Of a DNA stretch of 64,000 nucleotides, positions 32,459-42,339 are shown piece after piece. The stretch covers positions 9,300,001-9,364,000 of the forward strand of contig JASJZH010000004.1 of assembly GCA_037178975.1 (NCBI GenBank), read 5' to 3'. The notes beneath the pieces were generated by a model. It was not told where the DNA came from, searched no databases, and saw only the letters and a list, made by a program, of their open reading frames with translations. Positions within the stretch are counted from its first letter, which is position 1, and each line of letters starts with the position of its first letter. Source of the stretch: Oscheius tipulae (lineage: Eukaryota > Nematoda > Chromadorea > Rhabditida > Rhabditidae). Made by a program: the position numbers and the translations under genes.

Positions 32459-32856
32459 TAATGCGCCAGAGAAACCACTCCAGTTTGCAGAGAGTAAATG
32501 TAAAGAGATTAGAGGACATATCTCGAGAGATGGGACACTGTGATTGTGTCAAGACCCATGCAATTGACACATAGCCAGAGAGAGAAATGTGGCCGACCGC
32601 CCGATCGACTGTTTTGTCGTCGAAATTGGTCGTGAGCACCCGGTGAATGACCATCTCTTTATGGTCGGAAGAACAATAAGAGACTGCTTACAAAGAATGT
32701 GTCTTTGTCAGCTTTGTCTCCCCTTCTTTTTTTCGGATGTTCTACAGGATTACACCAAGATATTCAATCATTCAGCTACAGGTTCTCGTCGTGGTCGGCT
32801 TTGGGGTCGACGTCGTCATCAAGGCCTTGGGCCTTTTCAACTGATGTCATTTTCTT

Positions 32857-33090
32857 GTGAGTCACACGGCGTTCGTTTCCGGTACGACACACCCATGGTT
32901 CTGTCAAAAACAAGTGTTTCCGATTGGATGAGACAGAAATAGAGAAAGACAGAAAGACAGAAAGACAAATAGACAAAGAGACACAGAGAGAGACAGAGAA
33001 AGAGAAAGACAGAGGGACAAAGTCACACGGTGTTCATAGGGAGACGCCCATGTTTCTCTCAAAACAAGCATTTCTTATTATAGAGTCCAG
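32857..33090. repeat. Duplicated ~75-bp block flanking a GACAGAAA-rich tract
   Basis: GTCACACGGCGTTCG..CACCCATGGTTCTGTCAAAA..CAAGTGTTTC at about 32860-32920 recurs as GTCACACGGTGTTCA..GCCCATGTTTCTCTCAAAA..CAAGCATTTC at about 33020-33075. A purine-rich microsatellite at 32940-33016 with AGACAGAAAGACAGAAAG separates them. Confidence 0.65.
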
Positions 33091-33894
33091 ACTACAGTTC
33101 CTGCCCTTTTCACGTCAGAAAATCATCGCTCAAGGCCCTGATTTCACGATGACGTTTATAACCTGGGCAACCTATTTGTGTGTACATTAGGTCTTTCCCG
33201 AATTCAGACAAAAAGTGAAATTTCTCTATTACGGTCAATCATAATATTGTTCCCTTGTCAACTTCCGTTCCATTGTGCAAAGACGGAAAACACATTAATC
33301 TTTGTAACCAGAGGCCTATTTTTGGGTGATCAGACACAGACTGTAATTGAATTAGCGCGTGGTTTTTCGAAGACGAAAGATGATTCGGGAGGAGAGCCGG
33401 ATAATTGGAGGAAAAAGTGATGAGTCGAGTGGTCACTTCCTGTGCCGGGAGCAAACAGCTTCGGTAAACAGACTGTGAGCCCGGAAGCACTTTGAGGTGT
33501 CTTCTTTTTCGTTCAAGTCGTGAAATTTCCAGTACCGCAATCACTCCATTCTCTTGCAGCTGCGGATAGACCAGAGAACACCAAAAGCATTGCGCGAAGT
33601 TTTCATGGAAAAACGGCGAGTTGTCTCTGAAAGGAGCGGAAGATCATTACACTCTTTTTGTTTGGAGGATGAGTTTCGGAAATTGTTGGTGGTTAGTGAA
33701 TGAATTTTGGGATACTAAACATGTAGTTTTACCAATTGAATTGTCTTTAGTAGCTATCGATCGCTTACGCTCCTGGCTTCTTGTCAAGGACTTTGTGCTC
33801 TGTTAGCAACTTGAACTCTCTTGATACGACTTTTCCTTCTTCATACAACTGTACAGGCTTGCATAATAATTCATTTTGAAGCAGTGTCGCTTTC
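33091..33894. other. Intergenic, no gene seen
   Basis: Open frames at 33178-33420 and 33239-33544 overlap on opposite strands and have no recognisable content. Confidence 0.35.
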
Positions 33895-34446
33895 CAAGGA
33901 AGAGTACGAGAAGGAAGTAGAGGAATGGATCATCAAGTGCTTCGACGGGACGGATGACATCAGTTATGTTGACAAAGAGATAGAGAGACAGAGAAACATG
34001 TTTTAAGCTCTCTGCCTCCAGAAGAACAGCCGGACCAACAAGAATACACTTTCCTCAAGTAGTTGAAGAAAATCGAAAGAAAACGGCCGCTATCGAAACA
34101 TGTAGCTTGTGCAACTTCGACTTTAGGTCGACCTGTGTCATTAGGAGTGAGTTTTTTTGCCAGTACTATTAACAACGCTATCTAATATCTACGTCGCCGT
34201 CAAATCCACAAGGAGCATCTGAAGGAGCCCATTGTCTTATGCTCCAAGTGCGATTACTTTTCAAAAGATAATAATAGCATTATGACTTTGCATGTTCGAA
34301 ATACGCACAAGGACGCAGCAGAAGTCATTGACGACACTGGAAAATATGAGAAGGAAGCACATGAGTTGATGATTCAATGCTACGGTAAGGATACAAGAGA
34401 AAAGAAGAAGAAGGGAAAGAGGAAATCAACACGGGTTCAGTTGTGA
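33895..34446 (+). pseudogene. C2H2 zinc-finger gene or fragment, two fingers
   Basis: A first exon after acceptor GAAGCAG encodes SKEEYEKEVEEWIIKCFDGT, the linker type also seen at 29300. Finger 1 begins at about 34100 with CSLCNFDFRSTCVIR and would continue with QIHKEH after an intron starting GTGAGT at 34148; no good AG acceptor lies at the required place. Finger 2 is complete: CSKCDYFSKDNNSIMTLHVR then NTH (C-x2-C-x12-H-x4-H), followed by the linker ending CYG at a GTAAGG donor (34385). C2H2 fingers bind nucleic acid. The missing acceptor and the in-frame stop after 34010 make me doubt that it is intact. Confidence 0.5.
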
Positions 34447-34534
34447 AACCAAGATACTTCGCTCTGCAAAGTTTGCAAAAAAAAAAAACTCACTCCTATT
34501 GACACAGGTCGACTTAAAGTCGAAGTTGCACAAG
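34106..34534. repeat. Inverted repeat, arms 34106-34160 and 34475-34534
   Basis: The first arm starts CTTGTGCAACTTCGACTTTA and ends AGGAGTGAG plus a T run and GC. The second arm is its reverse complement with two base changes and a longer A run. The 55-60 bp arms are separated by about 315 bp holding the exon of zinc finger 2. Arm 1 is itself the coding sequence of the C-x2-C half of finger 1, so the second arm is an inverted copy of coding sequence. Confidence 0.85.
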
Positions 34535-34597
34535 TTACGTTGTGAGCCCTACGGTGAGCCACTTTTAACGTTTTTTGGCCTATTATGATCCCACACC

Positions 34598-34786
34598 TTG
34601 GCTCAAACTCTTATTGCAGGTCCTGCAAAACACGTTGTATTCGTGCATATAAAGTTTCGACGGTATTCCTGTTCTCTTTGCGAGCAAAAGAGCAGAACAT
34701 CGGGCCTTGCCAAGAGACATAGTAGTAGAGTTCACAAAGCAAAAGGAGAGATTCTAAAACTGAAGATACATATGCTGAAGTGCTAG
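34598..34786 (+). CDS. C2H2 zinc-finger exon, probably 3' part of the finger gene
   Basis: After a splice-like TTATTGCAG an open frame encodes a complete finger CSLCEQKSRTSGLAKRH then SSRVH (C-x2-C-x12-H-x4-H), a basic tail, and stops at 34784-34786. It lies 150 bp after the two-finger segment and is probably the next exon of the same gene. Its own first methionine is not a convincing start. Confidence 0.5.
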   Translation: MAQTLIAGPAKHVVFVHIKFRRYSCSLCEQKSRTSGLAKRHSSRVHKAKGEILKLKIHMLKC

Positions 34787-35463
34787 AAGTCTGAAGAAAA
34801 AGATGCTTTGGAATGCTGGAAGATGACGAGGAACAGGAGGATTTGATCCAGCACAGAAAAGTTTCGACGCGGAATATAACGTAAAATATTGCCATATTTA
34901 TGAGCTAGACATTAAATGTGGTAAGCTGACTATTCCAAGTTTCTGTTCTGTCTTGATTTTCCGAACGTTTATACAACCGGTCAATCAAGTTTGAATCCTT
35001 TATTTCCGGATTAGCCATGTTTTGCAAAGATGTAGCCCTACAACTGGGGATTACATAAGGTTTGCTGAAAAGCAAGTTTCATGCAAAAAAAAAGATGTGG
35101 TACAACGGAAGGATGAAAAGTAAGCCTGGCTATGACAGAGCGTCGTCGCAAACTCGCAGGGGGTTCCGTATTAGGATGTCGGTCTCACCCGTACCACTTC
35201 ATAGCGCTAGTGCCATGCATAACTAAGGCTAATGATAGAACTTTGGTTGAAAAAGGGCATGAAGCTAAAGAACTAGACTTTCTTTTTTGCAGGACTACTA
35301 GCAGACATCATACTAATAGATTCTCTCAAGAGCTTCAAGTTCGACTTAGTGACTGCTGAACTCTACGTACTTGGACCAACCGGTCTGTTAGAGGTTTGTC
35401 GGTCCCTACTGTCCCTACTGTATAACTTCATTTTTTTTTATTTGAGGGTATCAAAGGGGTTTC
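34787..35463. other. Intergenic, no gene seen
   Basis: Short open frames on both strands without recognisable content. Confidence 0.35.
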
Positions 35464-35630
35464 CTAAACTGGGTCCCTTGCCGCTTCCATGGCTCGAACC
35501 CACTCTTCGCCGTCCAATCTTGCCGCTCGCATCCACGTTGCGGGGGCTCTTCCTATCCTCTCGGATGCTCTCCTTAGGTCATCCTCCCATCTCATACGGG
35601 GCCTACCAATAACTTTATGCTGTTCCAGAT
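35464..35630 (-). mobile_element. LINE 3' fragment, C-terminal tail of reverse transcriptase protein
   Basis: The minus strand encodes GRPRMRWEDDLRRASERIGR followed by TWMRAARLDGEEWVRAMEAA and a TAG at 35464-35466. The RPxxRWxDD..W...A.D...W pattern is the usual end of RTE/Jockey-type LINE proteins. Only the last ~50 codons are present, without lesions, which fits a recent 5'-truncated insertion. It differs from the decayed LINE at 21.2 kb. It abuts the damaged UGT gene. Confidence 0.65.
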
Positions 35631-35639
35631 TCTAAATAT

Positions 35640-37154
35640 AAAGACACCCATTGCTGCATCGACTCTGGGAATGTCGTCGTATCTTCGAGACTCCTCTGGG
35701 CTCCCACGCTCCTCTAGCTACGTAACAAGAACCCAAATTAGAGGTTCACAGGAAAGGAGATGCGTTCAGACTACATGACCACATACAGCGAGAGAAAGAG
35801 TTTCTGGGAACGAGTGGGAAACTTCTGGTTCTATGTGGAAGTTCACTTCATGGAGTTGCCGGATCTGTTCGAGGAGAACATGATGTACAGAGAAAATGCG
35901 CCTGACTGGAGTCATTGGACGTGATATTGAAGGATGTCTCTACTTTTGTCTCTCTGTCTTTCTGTTCTCTGCCTGTTCCTTGCAACGTTGCAAATTCAGA
36001 AGCAAATTAGTTTCTTCCTCTCCAAATCTAAAGAGTTCACCGAAAGTCCTCGTACCAACATGGTCCAGTAGATTGGAGGATCACATGTCGGACCTGCCAA
36101 GCCCCCTTGATTCGGACTTCGACGGTATTCTCTCAAGACGGTACAGCGCAGTTCTTGTCTCACTGGAATCATTTGTCACAACGTGCATAATGCCTGATTG
36201 GCTGAAACGTGGTAATTATTCATCTTAGCAAACAAATTATGATCTCGGGTACAGAGATTGCCGGAACGTTTTCTGATTTTCCAGAGACTACTTTCTTGTG
36301 GAAGTATGAGCATTGCATCAATAACACGACAAACTTCTTGATGCACCCGAACGTGATACTGATAGACTGGCTTCCTCGATCTGATCTTCTCGGTAAGGAC
36401 AGAGAGGCAGAGGCAAAATAAGTGACAGAGAGACAGAGGATGGTCCCTCGCTCGGTCCCACTGTTCCACCTTGTTCTGATCTCCTGACTCACTGGACCCC
36501 CAACACCAGAGTTCAAGTTCGAGTACATAATTGGGAACAGCTTCATCTGAACATTAATACTAATATGAGCTTATTGCAGCTGACGCCCGTGTGAAGGTCT
36601 TCGTCACCCACGGCGGTATGAACTCACTTATAGCGGCAGCATTCAGAGGAAAGCCCTTGGAGACCAAATAACCAACGTGAATAATGCCGGTGGGCGTGTA
36701 ATTTTAGCTGGGCGACCAAAGTTTACAGTTTCTCGAGGTCTGGCGATCAAACTGGAGAGAACGAAGGTGACTAAAACACTTCTCACCGATACTTTGAGAG
36801 AGTCTCTGCCACCAGGCAGGTAAAGTTACAATAACCTGGATACTGAAACTTCAGTGTCCCATCTGTCAATGCCAAGCTAGCCGCTGAAGTGCTCCGTGGA
36901 AAAAATGAAGAGTACAGAAAAGCCATCCTGAAATGGGTCAATGTGCTGGTCAAGTACAGTCCTATGGAGCATCTGCCTCTTCTCTCTAGAGACATGTCCT
37001 TTGTCCAGCTGTACTCTGTAGACTTGTCAGTCTCCTCATTGCCATGGTTCTTGGCACAGTTCTGCTGGAATCGTCCCAGGTATTGTGGAAAGTGAACACA
37101 GCAGTTCTGGAGACGTGGAAATCATACCGAAGGATCAAGGAGAAGATGAATTGA
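35640..37154 (+). pseudogene. UDP-glycosyltransferase (UGT) gene, 5'-truncated and with frame lesions
   Basis: UGTs attach sugars from UDP-sugars to small lipophilic molecules in the ER lumen. Recognised in order: GMSSYLRDSSGLP and KSFWERVGNFW (acceptor domain, 35670-35830), IGGSHVGPAK then LVSLESF and MPDWLK (36070-36211), TTFLWKYEH and WLPRSDLL (exon 36285-36392), VFVTHGGMNSL (exon 36590-36819), and a C-terminal membrane anchor LVSLLIAMVLGTVLL with basic tail KSYRRIKEKMN (exon 36855-37154). Problems: the N-terminus is absent next to a LINE fragment, the frame slips near GGAAAGG 35753 and CCCCC 36104, TAG replaces the expected tyrosine codon before IGG, some 17 bases are lost after RGKP at 36657, and there is another slip near 37020. 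Some slips sit at homopolymers, but the stop and deletion suggest true decay. Confidence 0.75.
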
Positions 37155-39766
37155 ATGAGCCTCGTTTGTTTGTACATAGCTGTAGCTTATAAAGTATTGG
37201 AACACTGTTCTCGAGAATAGAAAGATACGATTCAGCCTTGATGATCTCCTTGACTATTGATCAGTAGCTCACCACTCTTCTAGAACTTTTACATCTTCGG
37301 TCGTTCTTCCTGTTTGCCAATGGAAATTTCAGCAGTCTATCCGGAGCATGTACTTCTCAAGCTGGTAAATGGAGCGTGAAATCCACAGCTGAAAGGAACT
37401 ACCCTGTCAGTCAAAGTGAGGCGACAACTACTTCACACTTTGTCTACCATCACTGCCATTAGCCGGATCGCTCTCGTACAATCAAGTAGCGAGTGGTGAA
37501 CAATACGCCGTCAGAGTGTGTTCATCTGTTCGAGATGTTACGGCTCTCCTCTGCGTTTGAAAGCCCCCTTCGTTCAAACACTTGCAAACGCGAATCTTTC
37601 CGCAACATCTCATGGGTGCATCTTGATCAGATAAGCATCGAGGGTGTGCGAAAAAGATGGTCACAAAATCTCAATTTCTCAAGGCATTTTAGAGATCATT
37701 TTAGGATTCGAGTGAAATCGTAACCGGGTGAAATCTATTCAGCTCAAAAAATCACATCACCTTTTTTTAGAGAAGTAGAAAAGCAGATTTAGTAATTGAC
37801 GTACGTACACTGCAAAAAGCACTATTCTTTGGAAAAAGATCACGTAATCTATCCTTACACCCTGAACGTCACCAGTTTCCTGAATAAAAGAGCTTGAATT
37901 ATACCAAGGAGGAGTAGGCATCTTCCTGTTCGAACATCATAGCCTATTTTTGAGCAATTTTCTTCAAGGTTTAATTGCTGTCATCTCCTGGAGTGACATC
38001 TGGTTCTCAGCGCTGTTTTGTGGTGTTTTATGAATTTCTTCTAGGAAATTTGGAAAAAAACAGTCGCTTTGTCACAAACTCAGTGCTAATCTTTCAGAAC
38101 AATTTTAATGATCTTGCGAAAGACTGACTGCTCTGCGACTTTCCATTTGTTTATACACTAACTTAACATAGGAAAGCAGTCACCAGTATTAAATTTAGCT
38201 GACTTAACTTTGACCTCCTTAACAGATGCTACGAATATCAGTTATGCTCTGCTGACCAGACAATTAAATTCTCATAAACAGCTACTAAACTAGTTTTACT
38301 CAGTTCTGCTGCACCCATGATACTCAAATATCTCAGTCTCTCTCATGTCTCAAATGGCCTGTGTCTCGTCATGCTCCAGGCATCCTTCATTTCCAAAAGG
38401 AAATCCGCCTGAGGGAGTGCTTGACCTCTTCTGGGATCATTGGCCTGTCTGAGCTCGGCACTTTCCACCTCACTACTTCATCATACTATCTGCTTTCAAG
38501 GACACCTCCCTCATTCTTTGTGCTCGATATGAGTAATCTCTGCCATATAGCATTGGAACTTTTCTTGTTTCTAAATTGGCACCCACGACAATGCTCTCAT
38601 ACATCTTTCTCCCTAACGATTGTCCATGGATATGACCGATTGAGGATGTAGACAGGGCCCCAGACGACATTCTACTCCTTCTGGAATCAAGTGAGTGACG
38701 AATCCCTCTCTCCTTTGAAAAGATCTAATTTAGCTGAATAGAAGTGCAGATGCTATATGATTGTACACGGTATTTTCGCTCTTTTTAACGGATAGAAGAA
38801 ACTTCTGTGATTACTATTGGAGTCTCATTAAAATTCCCTAGAGTCCCAACCACCTATCTTTTCGCGGGTCGCTCTGTTCCAAACTTTAGGGAGTAGTTTT
38901 CTTCTGCATTTCCCAGAATCCGCTCTAATGTACCAACTTGCAAGCTGAAACAACATCCTGCAATTTGTGTTTACTAGCCAATATGTAGCGTCACAAATAC
39001 GTAAATGCCCTGTATATTTTTCTAGCAAGTACAAGAGACTAACGTGTCTCTTGGTCAAGGAGCTTTGTGATTCCCTCAACATAGACCCTCTTTAGGATTG
39101 AATTCTACAGAATAAAAAAGTGGTCCTAGGATCATCTAAAGTTAAAAGAGCAGGCCAATATGAGCTAAGCAACGAAAATTCCTTCTCTCGTCAGTTTCGA
39201 CATTCACTGTTTTACTTTAATTTTAAGGTTTCTGCTACCAATCTCAAACTTTCGTAGCAGGGCCCAAAGCTTTTGCTCGCTGAAAGTCTCACATTTCTAA
39301 CTTTTCCACGACTCTGATCTGAATATTGGAATACTGCCTGAACATGCTAACGATCCAAAAAATATTCAATATGGGTGCGTGTTAGGGTTCTTGCACGATA
39401 TCTTTACTTTTTATTGTCCCGCATAAACTCTGTCTGAACACGTTGCCAGACTTCTCATATTCTTTAACCAGACTCGGTAGCTAAAATGTTTGTTTTCATC
39501 GTGGCTTACCGGGTTTTAGCGTAGCCTAGGCCACGATTTACGAATTCTGACTCACATCTTACATTTTCTAATTACTACGTATCCACATTCATCTACAAAT
39601 AGATCGCGTGACGGGAGTACTGAACATCCTAGTTTTTGAACTGAGATTCCGCTTTTTTATCCTCATTCAATGGGTTAAACAAATTTTCTCTGATCTCAGA
39701 GCTGTTTACAAGGCACTTTTTCAAGCTTGACTGAATGTACTTCAAGACATCAATTTTTAGGTGATC
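37155..39766. other. Gene-poor stretch of 2.6 kb
   Basis: No convincing gene. A minus-strand stretch at about 38370-38670 has pieces such as PEEVKHSLRR that faintly recall the region before a LINE RT domain, but I do not call it. Confidence 0.35.
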
Positions 39767-40012
39767 ATGTTTCTTTCGCTGTTATTGATAGTGTCCTTGT
39801 CCTCTGCCGCTGTGCTCAACACTGATCGCTTCAGGACCTTCAACATTATACAGTAAGACCATTCTAAGATACGAATAAGTCTCAGGTTTAGATCAAATCA
39901 GTGGCCCTACAATCAACAGATGAAGAAACTGGACCGGAACTGTTTCTTCTCCCCAGTTCAGTGCATGATGATGACCTATCCAAAGACGGAGTCTATTATA
40001 GTCGACTGGTGA
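39767..40012 (+). CDS. Neuropeptide precursor, allatostatin-C/somatostatin-like, 70 aa
   Basis: Exons 39767-39852 and 39886-40012 (33-bp intron) encode 70 residues. A signal peptide (MFLSLLLIVSLSSAAVL) leads a short spacer, then a dibasic KK cleavage site, then LDRNCFFSPVQCMM and a 13-residue tail. The core C-F-F-S-P-V-Q-C has the C-x6-C ring, the aromatic pair and the central proline of insect allatostatin-C (CYFNPISC). Peptides of this class act through somatostatin-type receptors; release from neurons is inferred. An ATTTTTAG acceptor ends six bases before the ATG and could take a spliced leader. The C-terminal extension after the ring is longer than in insects, and further splicing at TG|GTGACG is possible. 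Confidence 0.65.
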
Positions 40013-42339
40013 CGAACTGCAAACAAATGTACAGTACATGTTAACGGGTGTTTAACTGGTGAACACAGAACGGGAAGAAAGAACAGAACTGGGTCCTGTC
40101 ATTTCGAGCCAAAGCAACTAGTCTTGGTAGAATCAGTACGGCATGACATTCTCTATGCTACGAGAACGCAACGATGTCCAAGAGTTTTGTCCAAGTTAGC
40201 TATCGGGGCGACTGGAAACTTTTGCTATTGAGGACGCGGCCTGACGTTTCTGAACTGACCAATCAGACACCCGCTGTTTACAGACAAACACAGTGCTTCG
40301 GTCCTGTCGGCTTGCCGTCGCTTGACTACTCTGGTAGAAGTAATCAGACACTTTTGGAGGAAATAATGATAGTGGGCGTAAAGCAAAAAAAACTGAAGGC
40401 TTTCCAAGCTGTAACTATTACATTTTAGTTCTAGTTGTTCCTCAAGCTCACTCCCGATTTCATGTTTCCCTAGCTGCTCGACTCGCTCCTGTTTATTAAT
40501 AGTGCCAGTTCAGTGCGCTCTATTTGCAGACGATAGCGTGCCAATCTTTGTTTCTTCATCTTCTGATCTTCTACCGACAAAAGTTGATAAACTGGTGATT
40601 TTTACGTTTTGGTGTAGGTTCTCAGCTCTCACTCCGCTTCTTGTCAGTTTTATGCTCTACGTGTAGAACTTTATTATCTGCATCGTTCGAAGTAAATGTT
40701 TCTAGGATACATGGCTTCGATTCTGAGAGATATTGCAGCAAGCTGGAAGAAATAAATGATTTGATCATCAAATTGGTCTAGACTGTTCACTGGAGCCGTG
40801 GTATGATCTTTTGATACCGTCTATGCTTGTGTACTTGGTCGATTGGAGAGGGATAGAGAGACTACAAGGTAACGTGTAATGCTTCGTAGGGTCTAACTCC
40901 AAGTTTGCTCATCGATCCATATAAGTTTTGCTTCGATGGCGTTTTTTCTGTACTTCGAAGTGATGACAGTTTGCAGCATTTTTTTAAACCTTTTCAAATC
41001 CGGTCCCTTAAAAAATTTATGTCTCGACCTCTAAGAAACTGAGAAGCTTCGTGTCCGTCATGGTGAGCCCTGTACGATTGCAGCAGATAAGAGAATGCAG
41101 AAATGATCTTGACGGACCAAGAGATCGTACCATTCGAACCATCGGACCGCTTTTCAGTGACAAGTGGCGTTCAGTTACACTTCATCGTCAGAGCGATCTG
41201 ATAGCTGGAAGCGGGGAAGATGAGAACTACGACAGTTGTTGAGGTGACAATAAACACCTACACGTTCCGGAAATGATAAAGCGTCATATCGATAAGTGAT
41301 TTTTGCAGAAGTTGTAGGCCAATCGAATGGTCGTAATCTTGCAGGATGGACGATAAGGAGTTCGACAACGTTCTGTAGCTGAAACTTGAATGGAAATGCT
41401 ACATTCCTAGCAAGTAGTATGGTATCGTGTATTGTAAAAAACACAGTTACACACAATCTAAATTAGATCATTACGAAGTCTGTTTCGTCGACAATTGAAT
41501 TGTTTTGTTGCCATTTCCGGTCATTTTACAATTATATTAGAATCAAAAGTCAGAGATAATCCCTGTTTTAAAATTACGAAGAAATAACGATTAAAATAAC
41601 CAACAATCTACCGACGACGCGAGTGTTTCCTTTGAGATGACGGAGCTATGCAATATTGCGAAAGCGGAAAACCATGTTCGTTTGATCGAAATTGGGCAAT
41701 TTTCGTTTGCGTTATACGCTTCCTTGACTTAACCCATTCTACCCTTGTCAAGACTCTATGGCTCCCAATAGCTCCCAGCAATCAGTAATTGATTTGAATC
41801 TCCCTACTTTGCAGAACAATTGGCAAAACTGCCTAAGCAGCGTTATCCATATGTGATACAGTATCCCATATCAGTTCTCCGAACAACAGTTCCGCAGCGA
41901 AGATAGACAAGGAGGAAAACGACCCTTGGACCAGATCGTATTGGTTGCTCTCTTGAACTTCGACTTCGTTGGACCCTTATCTCTTTTGCCATTCATTACA
42001 GTACAACTGATTCATTGTGTCACTTTATTACGTTCATTACTGAACCGGGGGAGCATGACCTTAAAATACTTATATACAACTGACTTTCTTTCAATCTTTG
42101 ACTCTAATACAGACTCAATATATAGACATTCTAGCAAAGAACATGTAGAACGCTGGAGAGATCACCAAGAGGGGAAACAACGTCTCTTCTGTATGTGTTT
42201 AAGCATTGATTTGGAAAGGCTAGGTGGTGGTCTGGAAGCCACCTCACTGAGGCGATTGAGGAACAAGAGAGAGAGAGAGAGAGAGTACGAGAGGGACCGG
42301 CATAGAACCCAGAGAAAAATGAGAGAGAGCGAGAGAAAT
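40013..42339. other. Gene-poor stretch of 2.3 kb
   Basis: Open frames at 40174-40428, 41051-41242 and 41175-41456 have no recognisable content or supporting splice sites. A (GA)n tract at 42266-42285 lies just beyond the DM gene's stop and makes a spurious arginine/glutamate-rich frame. Confidence 0.4.
42266..42285. repeat. (AG)n microsatellite
   Basis: Ten AG units in the 3' flank of the DM-domain gene. Confidence 0.9.

Noticed and set aside
32924-33190. Open frame rich in Glu, Lys, Thr and Arg
   Set aside because: Produced by the GACAGAAA microsatellite.
38361-38670. Minus-strand pieces with PEEVKHSLRR that recall the region before a LINE reverse transcriptase
   Set aside because: Only one short block fits and stops follow; too weak to call a transposon.
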